Assembly: GCA_903892415.1 (NCBI GenBank)
Contig: CAITIQ010000157.1
Location: forward strand, 1 to 64,000
Source: an uncultured delta proteobacterium
GTDB taxonomy: Bacteria; Myxococcota_A; Polyangia; Polyangiales; Polyangiaceae
Length of the DNA stretch: 64,000 nucleotides
Direction of reading: 5' to 3'
A model generated the notes under the pieces. It ran no database searches. It saw only the letters and a list, made by a program, of their open reading frames with translations, and was not told the origin of the DNA. Positions within the stretch are counted from its first letter, which is position 1. The number at the start of each line of letters is the position of its first letter. Positions 44,995-52,492 of the stretch are shown piece after piece. A program made the translations under genes and the position numbers.

Positions 44995-45569
44995 CATCAA
45001 CACCTTGGACCACGAGAACGGCCTACAACACGATCACGATCAACGGCCTGGAGTGGATCGGTACGGCGTGGCCTCAAGGCGCAGCGCACAAACCGAAGTG
45101 GGAAAACGTCTCTGGCCAAGGAACGGCGGGCGCTACCTCGAAATTTGGCGGGCTCGACCTGTGCGATTTCAAGGTTGAGTTTTACTGCTGGGAGCCGGAG
45201 CACATTGAGTTCTTTGACGGGCGAGTTCGGCCGATGTTGATGATCCAGCCGGAAACGAAGAAGCCGACCGTTCACACGGTGGATTATCCCGAGCTGGCGA
45301 AGCTCAGGATCACGCAGTGCATCGTGAAGGAGATCGGCCAGCTCGTGGAAAGCACGAGAGACGGCCTCTACGCGTACCCTGTGACCTTCGGGCAGTACCG
45401 CGCACCGAAGCCCGTGCAGACGCTCAAGGCTCCCGGAGGCGAAGGCGGCCACAATGGCCGCGGGGAGCCTAACTTCATAAGTCGAGTCTGGGCCGATCCA
45501 AAAGGGTACTACGCAGCGCAACTGAACCGGCAGATAGAAGAGGAAATAGCGATCTGGAGGAACGAGTAA
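44991..45569 (+). CDS. Phage tail-like protein
   Basis: A 192-residue protein with the order of beta-rich segments seen in small phage tail or baseplate proteins: NTITINGLEWIGTAWP, KWENVSGQGTAGATSKFGG, then FKVEFYCWEPEHIEFFDG and LRITQCIVKEIGQLVE, QYRAPKPV. In such proteins a conserved GxGxxGA... segment precedes a W/F-x-P-E-H. My identification rests on resemblance only. It is the last gene of the coupled block; two hairpins follow its stop. Confidence 0.5.
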   Translation: MTSTPWTTRTAYNTITINGLEWIGTAWPQGAAHKPKWENVSGQGTAGATSKFGGLDLCDFKVEFYCWEPEHIEFFDGRVRPMLMIQPETKKPTVHTVDYPELAKLRITQCIVKEIGQLVESTRDGLYAYPVTFGQYRAPKPVQTLKAPGGEGGHNGRGEPNFISRVWADPKGYYAAQLNRQIEEEIAIWRNE

Positions 45570-45624
45570 CCGCGTCAACCGCGGTTAGTTGAGTGGTCTT
45601 TGCTACCGCGTCAATAGCGGTAGC
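45567..45624 (+). other. Two successive hairpins after the tail-like gene
   Basis: TAACCGC-gtcaacc-GCGGTTA (45567-45587) and GCTACCGC-gtcaata-GCGGTAGC (45602-45624) are perfect stems with 7-base loops beginning GTCAA. The first contains the TAA stop of the gene. They share the core ACCGCGTCAA. Neither is followed by a U run, so they may be operators or mRNA-stability elements rather than terminators. Confidence 0.6.
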
Positions 45625-45719
45625 ATCCAACTGTGCTTTGAATTCCCTTAGTTCTGCGCCACGCAGGACCAAGAATTCCTTCTCGGTCAACAAATCGTCA
45701 CTCCCTAACCCATTGAATC

Positions 45720-45780
45720 GATATCACTTTCGCCACAATCGACATTAGGGCCCCTTTTCGGATCGTTTCCGCGTGATATC
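45720..45780. promoter_or_regulatory. Inverted GATATCAC / GTGATATC pair
   Basis: Two 8-base arms, 45720-45727 and 45773-45780, are perfect reverse complements, 45 bases apart. The right arm lies just before the start of the small regulator gene. Possible operator for that protein or a promoter region for the element's right end. Confidence 0.4.
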
Positions 45781-45790
45781 TTACTGGCCT

Positions 45791-45997
45791 ATGGGAGCAA
45801 CGAAGCCCAGCAATAAGGACGAGCGAGCGTTCAGCGGCGTCTCGTTTCGTACTGACTCAGCACTCGAGGCGCGCCTTGATGCGGTCGCTGTTACCGCTCA
45901 ATTGAGCCGGGCAAGGGTCGCTAAGCTGTGCGTGATACGCGGGCTAGAGCGACTTGAGGAAGAATTGGCATTGACGGTTAGCGTCCCAACCAAGTAA
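45791..45997 (+). CDS. Small ribbon-helix-helix-like regulator
   Basis: A 68-residue protein from ATG (M-G-A-T-K-P; a GTG six codons earlier would extend it to 74). SGVSFRTDSALEARLDAVAV followed by LSRARVAKLCVIRGLERLEEE fits a strand-helix-helix fold. It lies upstream of the integrase gene, so it may regulate integration or excision. Confidence 0.55.
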   Translation: MGATKPSNKDERAFSGVSFRTDSALEARLDAVAVTAQLSRARVAKLCVIRGLERLEEELALTVSVPTK

Positions 45998-46005
45998 ACG
46001 AAAGA

Positions 46006-46034
46006 GGTCCGGCGACGTGCGACCGTCCCGGACC
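46006..46034 (+). other. Hairpin between the regulator and integrase genes
   Basis: GGTCCGG and CCGGACC form a 7-base-pair stem with a 15-base loop, ahead of the integrase leader. No U run follows; an attenuator or mRNA structure is possible. Confidence 0.45.
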
Positions 46035-46057
46035 AGACCCAATAGGAGATTACCCTA

Positions 46058-46108
46058 ATGGACGATTCCAGCTTGCTATGCAGCGCGACCCTCGCGCAAG
46101 GGGCTTGA
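46058..46108 (+). CDS. 16-residue leader peptide before the integrase
   Basis: ATG preceded by TAGGAG (spacing about 9 bases) opens a short frame, M-D-D-S-S-L-L-C-S-A-T-L-A-Q-G-A, whose TGA ends two bases before the integrase ATG at M-A-R-Q-K. The spacing fits translational coupling. Its strong ribosome site contrasts with the weak one of the integrase ATG itself. Functional importance is inferred. Confidence 0.45.
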   Translation: MDDSSLLCSATLAQGA

Positions 46109-46110
46109 AC

Positions 46111-47430
46111 ATGGCCCGACAAAAAACCGGTTCAGTGGCACGCCACGGCGACCACTTCGACGTTAGGGTTTCTGTTGGTGGTGGGAAGCGTCTTCCGCCG
46201 ATCCACCTGCCCGCGTCTTACAGCGAGGCTCAGGCCCGCGACGCTGCGCTGAAGCTTTCGACCATGGCCGGCCGGGGAGAGCTCGTCCATGCGGCCGCGC
46301 CTGTTGGCTCGCTGGTGTCGGTCGGGGACTGGTTCGGCCAGTGGTTCGACGATCGCAAGGCGCGCGGGATTGTCACGGCGGAAGGCGAGCGAGGGCGGTT
46401 TACCAAGTGGGCCGCGCCGCTGCTCTCGAAGCCCATCAAGGCCGTAGAGGCCTCCGACCTGGAGCAACTGGTCGAGACGCTGGATCGGGCCTCGCAGGCG
46501 CACGCCAAAGCCGAGCGGGAGGGTACGCCGATCGATCGCTCCGTGATGCTGGCCTGGAAGACGGCTTTCAACGTGTGGGGCATCGTGCGGCAAGGGTTTG
46601 CCGATGCGCATCGGTCCAAGACGCTCGCCCTGCGGGTGCTCTCGAAGAACCCCGCCGAAGGCGTGCGCGGGCCCGATATGGGAGCCAAGAAGGCCCGAAG
46701 CTACCTCACGCCCTCGACGTTTGCGGCCTTCGTAGGATGCGCCACTGTGCCCGTCCAATGGCGTCGCATCGTTGCGCTTGCGGTCTACACCTACACCCGA
46801 GCAAGCGAGCTTCGGGGACTCGAGTGGAGCGACGTCCACCTCGAAGAAGGCTTCATCCTGGTTCACCGCACCCGCAACGCAGCCGGCGACGCGGGGACCA
46901 CGAAAAGCGAGCGACCTAGGCGCGTGCCCATTGAACCGGCGCTCGTTCCGTTGCTCGAGGCGATGCGAGCCGAGTCCGGCGGAGCTGGCCAAGTCGTGGA
47001 ACTCATCGACGATCGGCACCTTGCGAGGGCGCTCCGAACGTGGCTCCGTCTCGCTGGGTTGGCTTCCCCTGAACATGAGTCGACGGCGACAACGGCGGGC
47101 CTATCGTTCCACGACCTTCGGGCGAGCGGCATTACCTGGCGCGCCATTCGAGGCGACGACCCGATCCGCATCATGCATTCAGCTGGCCACGCGGACATGG
47201 CCACGACCATGCGTTACGTGCGGGAGGCCGACGTGCTGCGCCAAGGGTTCGGAGCGGTCTTTCCGACCCTCCCCGAGCTGAGCGGCTGCGCGATTCTGCC
47301 AGCGGTTCTGCCAGCGAATCGCGCATCCCTTGCCCTAGCTATCCGTAATCACAAGAGAAAACTAGTGGAGGCGGCGGGAATCGAACCCGCGTCCGCGAGG
47401 TATCAAATGCATTCTCGTTCACGTGCGTAG
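46111..47430 (+). CDS. int: Tyrosine integrase of the element
   Basis: 439 residues from M-A-R-Q-K-T-G-S; an in-frame ATG 11 codons earlier is an alternative. An N-terminal beta-rich arm-binding part precedes a core-binding domain (about 60-190). The catalytic domain shows the R-H-R-H-Y set: R in YTRASELRGLEW (about 230), H and R in FHDLRAS (about 333), H in HSAGHADM and the nucleophile Y in TTMRYV (about 368). The last 21 codons lie in the attachment core and in antisense tmRNA, so the C-terminus here is host-encoded. It carries out integration into ssrA. Confidence 0.95.
   Translation: MARQKTGSVARHGDHFDVRVSVGGGKRLPPIHLPASYSEAQARDAALKLSTMAGRGELVHAAAPVGSLVSVGDWFGQWFDDRKARGIVTAEGERGRFTKWAAPLLSKPIKAVEASDLEQLVETLDRASQAHAKAEREGTPIDRSVMLAWKTAFNVWGIVRQGFADAHRSKTLALRVLSKNPAEGVRGPDMGAKKARSYLTPSTFAAFVGCATVPVQWRRIVALAVYTYTRASELRGLEWSDVHLEEGFILVHRTRNAAGDAGTTKSERPRRVPIEPALVPLLEAMRAESGGAGQVVELIDDRHLARALRTWLRLAGLASPEHESTATTAGLSFHDLRASGITWRAIRGDDPIRIMHSAGHADMATTMRYVREADVLRQGFGAVFPTLPELSGCAILPAVLPANRASLALAIRNHKRKLVEAAGIEPASARYQMHSRSRA
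47364..47390. repeat. Right attachment core (attR), within tmRNA
   Basis: Second copy of the 27-bp direct repeat. Being the acceptor and T-arm end of tmRNA, it keeps the gene functional after insertion. Element DNA lies to its left and the tmRNA body to its right. The encoded end has the discriminator A but not CCA, so CCA must be added after transcription. Confidence 0.93.
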
Positions 47431-47709
47431 CCGCCGTATCCCCGACGACTGAGTTCGCGAATTCGGTCGCGACCTATCTCTCGCTAAGTCGACCGCGCTA
47501 TTGAGAGCTTCCTCACGCGATCCAGCCCTAGTGGTTTGACCCTTGGGCTACCAGGACGATCTGGCCCGCGGATCTGCACGTGGTTTTTAGGCCGCTAGTG
47601 CAATGGTGTCGTTGTCGTTCGCACTTATAACGTCCCGCTTAGTAAGGCGGAGCAGGAGCCGCCACACGCGAATGCATCATCCATCCCCACGTCGAAACCG
47701 GTCACCCCC
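47366..47709 (-). ncRNA. ssrA: tmRNA (SsrA)
   Basis: The 5' end GGGGGTGACCGGTTTCGACG and the 3' GGGTTCGATTCCCGCC with CGCCTCCA give the tRNA-like half: a 7-bp acceptor stem (two wobble pairs), a 5-bp T stem and the T loop TTCGATT. The tag is encoded at 47587-47622 (resume codon GCG): ANDNDTIALAA, then TAA, giving (A)ANDNDTIALAA when the charged alanine is added. tmRNA rescues stalled ribosomes and tags the product for proteolysis. Its 3' end is antisense to the integrase gene. Confidence 0.96.
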
Positions 47710-47718
47710 ATTAACGAG

Positions 47719-47736
47719 ATCAACCAATCGGTTGAT
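47719..47736. promoter_or_regulatory. 18-base palindrome just upstream of tmRNA
   Basis: ATCAACC-aatc-GGTTGAT, perfect 7-base arms, ends 10 bases before the tmRNA 5' end and 34 bases after the yggX stop. A regulatory site or short hairpin; a TTGACG element lies further upstream on the minus strand, but I cannot place a -10 box with confidence. Confidence 0.4.
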
Positions 47737-47769
47737 TGTGCGCCGTGAACGTAGGACCAAACAGAACCG

Positions 47770-48072
47770 TCAACCCTCCTTCTGGGCTTCAGCGGCCTTT
47801 TCATCTACCGGCTTAAACTCAGCAGGAGCTGCTGAACCTTCACCCCAGAAAAACTTCTCAAGTTCGCTAAACCAAATTCGCTGCCCGGACTCAGACACCA
47901 AGTCTAGCCGATACTCGTTGATCAGCATCTTGGAGTGTTCGAGCCAGGACTGCCAGGCTTCTTTCGAGATGTTCTCGAAAACCTTTAGACCTACAGGGCC
48001 CTTGAGCGGCGGCTTCTCAAGCCCCACCGCTTCGCGCTTCAACTTGATGCAGTTGACCATCCTCGTCGACAT
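47770..48072 (-). CDS. yggX: YggX-family protein (probable Fe(II) trafficking)
   Basis: A 100-residue protein with RMVNCIKLKREAVGLEKPPL, the conserved Cys near residue 8, and EAWQSWLEHSKMLINEYRL and FFWGEG, as in E. coli YggX. These proteins protect iron-sulphur clusters against oxidative damage. The start is M-S-T-R-M-V-N-C. Its C-terminus is longer than E. coli's by about 20 residues (AAPAEFKPVDEKAAEAQKEG). tmRNA follows on the same strand. Confidence 0.9.
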   Translation of the reverse strand: MSTRMVNCIKLKREAVGLEKPPLKGPVGLKVFENISKEAWQSWLEHSKMLINEYRLDLVSESGQRIWFSELEKFFWGEGSAAPAEFKPVDEKAAEAQKEG

Positions 48073-48132
48073 GAGGACGACGTAGCGCGGGCACGGACTC
48101 GTGTCGAGCCCCACGCGGGGGCTTCAGGAGCC

Positions 48133-48690
48133 TCAGGCCGCCGCGGCTTGGCTGATGTCCATCAACAGGCGGACTGAGTCAGCGTACGTCGAGCCACGAA
48201 TGCAACGTCCGCCTTGCAACTGCAACACTTCGCAGAAACTTGGAGGCGTTGGCGGCGCTGGCCTATTGGAAGCTGGCTTCGACAAGGGTGGCACGCTGCG
48301 TCGCGAGTGACGGATTCCACACTCAGCTATGACGATCAACCCTGCGTCGTGCACGGCTCGGACGTCAATCTGGGCGCTCGAGGTACCCTCGACCAGGCTT
48401 CGAAACGATGAAATCACGGCGTTGACGCCGCGCACACGTTCATCGCGAGCAGCGTGAAACCACTCCACGTCCGGGGCGAGCATCGCGGAGATCCACTCCC
48501 AATCGCGCCGGTTGAATGCGTCGTAGTAACACTTGACCCAATCGACATTGCTTTGCTTCGGCGTGTCCACCAACCACACCAAGCACGGCTTAGGCCACCT
48601 AAGGGCAGCCAGCTTTTGGCGCAATCTCGCCATTTGTGGGATGCCAGCATGGATCAAACTCGACCCGTCTTTGGATCTTTGTTTTCCCAT
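48133..48690 (-). CDS. SnoaL-like (NTF2-fold) small protein
   Basis: A 185-residue frame. From about residue 50, WVKCYYDAFNRRDWEWISAM, APDVEWFHAARDERVRGVNA and SSFRSLVEG fit the SnoaL/NTF2-like cone fold, which often binds small hydrophobic molecules. The first ~48 residues are basic and may not be translated; M-A-R-L-R is an alternative start. No catalytic residues identified. Confidence 0.6.
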   Translation of the reverse strand: MGKQRSKDGSSLIHAGIPQMARLRQKLAALRWPKPCLVWLVDTPKQSNVDWVKCYYDAFNRRDWEWISAMLAPDVEWFHAARDERVRGVNAVISSFRSLVEGTSSAQIDVRAVHDAGLIVIAECGIRHSRRSVPPLSKPASNRPAPPTPPSFCEVLQLQGGRCIRGSTYADSVRLLMDISQAAAA

Positions 48691-48759
48691 GCCTACTAAA
48701 CATTGTTCGACAAGGCACCGAACTGAACCAACGCGCGGAGTTGGCCGAACTCAGCAACG

Positions 48760-49731
48760 TTAGCCAGCAAGCCTCTTTCCGAGGATTCCCTCGAGCTGAA
48801 TGAGCGCCTTCGTGAAGCCCTCAATTCCCTCTTGGAGCTTGAACGACGCCATCTCGTCAGCCGCGTGCATGGCGCGGAAGGACTCCTCGGTGATCACAAT
48901 TTTTTCGATCGGATTTTGCCGAGCCGCTGCAGCGTCGAGCTTACGCGGAACATCCCCGTCAGCACTCGCCAATTCCTTCAGCAGCTTTGGTGAGATGGTT
49001 AGCAAGTCGCAACCGGCGAGCTCAAGAATCTCCCCCGTGTTGCGGAAGCTTGCCCCCATAACCTCAGTTTTGTGCCCGTGGTGCTTGAAGTAGTGGAAGA
49101 TCTTCTGCACCGAAACCACTCCTGGATCCTCATGAGCTGGGATAGAAGCCACGCCCCGCTGTTTGAGGAAGAAGTCCAAAATTCGACCGACAAACGGCGA
49201 GATGAGCGTCACTCCGGACTCGGCACAAGCGACAGCTTGGTGAAGGCCAAAGAGAAGGGTGAGATTGGTGTGGATGCCCTCGGCCTCCAACCGTTCGGCG
49301 GCTCGGATACCCTCCCAAGTTGCAGCGATCTTGATCAAGATGCGCTCCTTGGCAATGCCGCGATGCTCGTACATGCCGATGAGCTTGTGGGCCTTCGCGA
49401 TGGTACCTGGAGTGTCGAAGGAGAGCCTTGCATCGACCTCGGTGGATACGCGACCAGGCACGATGGCCAAAATCCGCTGGCCGAACTCGACGCTTAGGAG
49501 GTCAATCGCTTGGGCAACCACGTCGCCGTCGGTGGCGCTCTCCCCAGCCAGTTTGCGGCCTTCCTTGAGCGAGGCGTCCACCAACTCTGCGTAGATGGGC
49601 ATCTCGGCAGCGGCGGTGATCAACGAAGGATTGGTGGTTGCGTCTTGCGGCTTGAATTGCTCGATGGATTGGATGTCGCCTGTGTCCGCAACAACCAGTG
49701 TCGATTCCTTCAGCTTGTCGAGGAGGCTCAT
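48760..49731 (-). CDS. tal: Transaldolase
   Basis: A 323-residue protein of the TalB type. It has DATTNPSLI near the N-terminus, [20 protein letters not shown] with the Schiff-base Lys (about 134), [18 protein letters not shown] and [14 protein letters not shown]. The reaction is sedoheptulose-7-P + glyceraldehyde-3-P to erythrose-4-P + fructose-6-P in the pentose phosphate pathway. Start M-S-L-L-D-K. It lies nine bases downstream of the lipoprotein gene on the same strand. Confidence 0.95.
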   Translation of the reverse strand: MSLLDKLKESTLVVADTGDIQSIEQFKPQDATTNPSLITAAAEMPIYAELVDASLKEGRKLAGESATDGDVVAQAIDLLSVEFGQRILAIVPGRVSTEVDARLSFDTPGTIAKAHKLIGMYEHRGIAKERILIKIAATWEGIRAAERLEAEGIHTNLTLLFGLHQAVACAESGVTLISPFVGRILDFFLKQRGVASIPAHEDPGVVSVQKIFHYFKHHGHKTEVMGASFRNTGEILELAGCDLLTISPKLLKELASADGDVPRKLDAAAARQNPIEKIVITEESFRAMHAADEMASFKLQEGIEGFTKALIQLEGILGKRLAG

Positions 49732-49740
49732 GCTCGGTGC

Positions 49741-50514
49741 CTACTTCACTTTTGCTGGGACAGGAATGGTCCCGTCACCCGTGCGAACATAGTTGACGAC
49801 AGCTGTGCTCAGTTGGTCCACCAGCTTTACGCACTTCTTGCTCACGTCGCCCATGGAAGCCCCTTTGCACTCAGAACGCCGTTCCTTGTTGATTTTGGCG
49901 ATCTCGGCGTTGTTGAGCAGGGCCGCCTGGAGTTCGTCACTGAGGACTTTCCAGTCGAGCCGTGGAGTCTTTGGCGCCGGTGGGACGCTGAAAGTCACGT
50001 CGGCCATGGGCACAGTCGCGCATGAGCCGTCCCAGCGGAGGAGGTCATATTGTCCCCCTGCCCCGCTTACCTCAATACCCGTAGTGTTCTCCCGCGTGGA
50101 AAGTACGATTACCTCTTCGTCGAAGACCAGCTTGTCCCCTGAAGAAACGCCGCCATAGCCATTGAAAGCATCGGTGTTGCCCTTCAGGTAGCCGCGGGTG
50201 AATGGAGTCCCCTTCTTGAAGAAGGCAAGCGCAATGTCTGGATGAACGTTTTGACAGAACTTCTTCACGAAGGTCGCGTTCGGCAGACAGGCTTTGCCCT
50301 TGGTCTCGCAGGTTGATGGGACCTCCACTTCGGCAGAGTCTTGCTTGGCTGCGGAGGGGACGGACGCAGCCGCGCTCTCCGCAGGGGGAGTCGGCTCAGT
50401 CGCACTTTCTGCTGCGTCGGGCGAGGCAACTTCCGCCGTGCCAGAGCCACAGGCGTTAAGAAGGAGGACAGAACACAGGCCGAAGATACGACGGAAACGA
50501 AGATTGCGTCTCAT
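49741..50514 (-). CDS. Lipoprotein of unknown function
   Basis: Leader MRRNLRFRRIFGLCSVLLLNACGSG with lipobox LLNAC, then an Ala/Ser/Glu/Pro-rich linker (about 30-75) and a ~180-residue domain with CETKGKACLPNATFVKKFC, PDIALAFFKKGTPFTRGYL, and a final CKGASMGDVSKKCVKLVDQL helix. Cys residues are paired as if disulphide-bonded. The region around AFFKKGTPFTRGYLKGNTDA suggests a conserved domain that I do not recognise. Confidence 0.7.
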   Translation of the reverse strand: MRRNLRFRRIFGLCSVLLLNACGSGTAEVASPDAAESATEPTPPAESAAASVPSAAKQDSAEVEVPSTCETKGKACLPNATFVKKFCQNVHPDIALAFFKKGTPFTRGYLKGNTDAFNGYGGVSSGDKLVFDEEVIVLSTRENTTGIEVSGAGGQYDLLRWDGSCATVPMADVTFSVPPAPKTPRLDWKVLSDELQAALLNNAEIAKINKERRSECKGASMGDVSKKCVKLVDQLSTAVVNYVRTGDGTIPVPAKVK

Positions 50515-50535
50515 GAGGCTGAGAACGTTAACAGC

Positions 50536-52170
50536 TCAGCGGTGCGCTTGGATGAGCGTCTGTTGTCCGTTGAGTTCGATCTCGACCTGGAGCGCTTGGA
50601 TGGGCTGAATCTGCTTTTTCACGTAGATGACCCCCCCCGGAAGATGGTCGTAGCGGTAGTAGTTTCCGCTGACCGTCCTGGTTGAGCCATCCGCGAGCGA
50701 CAGGGTGATACTGCTCACCTCGTCCCCGAGCGGCGGGCGTGCGAGCTGCACATCGTTTAGCCACGATGCAGAATCCGCACCGACCGAAAGCCGCTCATAC
50801 ACCTGATTGAGAGACGCCTCAGGATATTCAAGCGAGTTCGTGGCAGCCATGAAGTCGAGGATGTTCTCGTAGGTGTAGTCGCTGATCCAGGTTGGGTCAC
50901 AGTAGGTCATAAAGTCCTTGTGACTCGGCGGCATCATGTCGTGCTTGAATATATCCATGCCCCAGACACCAATGTTTCCGCCCGAGTGCGGATAGTTTGG
51001 ATCTGCGCCAGACACTCCACCACAAGGCGAGTGATCGCGCCCGTGGTTGTGGCCAATCTCGTGCACTGCGGTGCTAGTCGAAATTTCCCCGGAAAATCCC
51101 ACACCGACTGCAGCTCGCGTGTACTCGGCGTTAGGGCCACCAATCCAGCCCAGACCCAACATGCAGCCCCCTGAACAGTAGCTATTGAAGCTGCTCGTCG
51201 GACTGAAGATACCATAGTAATACTCATCAAAGTCCGCGCTCGAACTGGTGCGCTCATCAGTCACGGCGTTGAGCACAGTCTCCCAACCGCCGCCCCCCGA
51301 GCTGATTGAGTTGCCCCAAGCCAAGGTTGGCCCGACGTTGACGACGACGTCCGTCGTTGGGTAGACGGCCATAAAGGCCTGCCGGTACAACTCCACTTGC
51401 CCAGCTGAGGTATCGGGCATGCGGTTGGAACCGTCTGCTTGATACTGCACTGGGATCAGGGTCACCTTGAGCGTTTTGGACGAACGCACCTGCAGTGACG
51501 AGTCACCCGTTGACGCGTTCGGGTTGGGCCCCTGGGAACTCGTCGCTGGCTCTTTGAACTCTACCCTCCAATTGCCCCCCGTCATGTACTCGGCAGGGAC
51601 ATCAAAGTTGATCGTGCTACTGTAGCTACTATCCGAGTTGTTACCGAAGCTTGTTACTGTGGTTTCGATTGGAGGGTTATTACCTAATATCAACCGTGCA
51701 GTAAGCGGGGCTCCACTTGCGCCGGACGCCGAGGCAAACACGCGCACCACTGCAGGCCGATTAGCAACTAGGCTGACTGTAGGGGCTTGCGAGGAGCCAT
51801 TCTTCCAAACGGTGGACTTGAGTGCTTGATAGAAAGCAACCTCGCTGATTGTGACGCCTGTTGCGTCGCCTTCTTGTTGGACAGGACCGCCACCGGTGCC
51901 GCCAACGCCATCCATGCCACCAACGCCACCCGAGCCACCCGGCCCAGGGCCTGTGTGCCCACCTGCCCCCGGCCCTGCAGCGTCCGCTGCGCCCACATTG
52001 GTGGTGGGAAACTCTACCTCACCGCCGCTGCCGCCGTCCCCGACGGTGAATTCGTCCGCACCAGTCAGCAGATTGCATCCGCCGAGCAGCGTCAGCAGCA
52101 AGGTGGCAGTAGCTGCTCGCCTCACCGCCGACCGTCCGACGAAACCAAAGAAACCGAACGGAGCGTTCAT
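50536..52170 (-). CDS. Lipoprotein zinc metalloprotease
   Basis: Start M-N-A-P-F-G-F, signal with lipobox LLGGC, then a Gly-rich linker with GPGPGGSGGVGG. The catalytic site VHEIGHNHGRDHSPCGG (about residue 369) is HExxHxxxxxH, with the downstream Met-turn FMTYC, so it is a metzincin-like zinc peptidase. The N-terminal half is beta-rich (LVANRPAVVRVFASASGA). The C-terminus includes strands such as VEIELNGQQTLIQAHR. It probably acts at the cell surface. Family not certain. Confidence 0.75.
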   Translation of the reverse strand: MNAPFGFFGFVGRSAVRRAATATLLLTLLGGCNLLTGADEFTVGDGGSGGEVEFPTTNVGAADAAGPGAGGHTGPGPGGSGGVGGMDGVGGTGGGPVQQEGDATGVTISEVAFYQALKSTVWKNGSSQAPTVSLVANRPAVVRVFASASGASGAPLTARLILGNNPPIETTVTSFGNNSDSSYSSTINFDVPAEYMTGGNWRVEFKEPATSSQGPNPNASTGDSSLQVRSSKTLKVTLIPVQYQADGSNRMPDTSAGQVELYRQAFMAVYPTTDVVVNVGPTLAWGNSISSGGGGWETVLNAVTDERTSSSADFDEYYYGIFSPTSSFNSYCSGGCMLGLGWIGGPNAEYTRAAVGVGFSGEISTSTAVHEIGHNHGRDHSPCGGVSGADPNYPHSGGNIGVWGMDIFKHDMMPPSHKDFMTYCDPTWISDYTYENILDFMAATNSLEYPEASLNQVYERLSVGADSASWLNDVQLARPPLGDEVSSITLSLADGSTRTVSGNYYRYDHLPGGVIYVKKQIQPIQALQVEIELNGQQTLIQAHR

Positions 52171-52492
52171 GGTTGAGCGGATGCCCTTCACAAGGCGTGC
52201 CACAGCGCCAGCGTCCCATTGACGCAGAAGTTTGCCGCGCCATCACATTCACGCGGACCGTCAACGGAATGTTCCAGGTTCACTGTGACCCAGTGAGGGA
52301 GGATCTATTAATGCCCTGAACAATCAGTTACCCACCCCTGGATCCTGCCTGAAGCTCGCTGTTTCCCGTGGCGGGACCATCGTTTGTCGAAACAGGGTCA
52401 ACATGGCTTGGAGCAACCAAGATCCGCTCTCGAGGAAGCCGTTAACGAATCGCTAGCTCGTCAAAGGTTGGCTACGAACGAGCAAGCAACCC
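52171..52492. other. Gap with no recognised gene
   Basis: About 320 bases between the metalloprotease start and the end of the next lipoprotein gene; both are on the minus strand. It must hold the metalloprotease promoter. I see no gene or clear motif in it. Confidence 0.5.

Larger units (their letters stand above)
37495..47390. mobile_element. Integrated phage-like element in the tmRNA gene, ~9.9 kb
   Basis: The 27-bp direct repeats at both ends, a tyrosine integrase at one end and insertion in the 3' end of ssrA (a classic integration target) define the limits. Almost all genes point right. In order: two unknown genes, small DNA-binding or membrane proteins, a zinc-finger protein, a replication initiator with internal repeats, a DnaB helicase, small regulators, a block of coupled unknown genes including one tail-like protein, then a regulator and the integrase. 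I found no terminase, portal, capsid, lysis or conjugation gene. The layout suits a satellite or a reduced prophage that can replicate but needs a helper for packaging; this is inference. Confidence 0.85.

Noticed and set aside
44597..45013. Minus-strand frame of 138 codons across the small element genes
   Set aside because: The plus strand has a consistent overlap pattern there and the product is Arg-rich low complexity.
45475..45693. Minus-strand frame of 72 codons ending inside the tail-like gene
   Set aside because: Overlaps the end of a supported gene, has a TTG start without a good ribosome site, and its repeats are due to the two hairpins.
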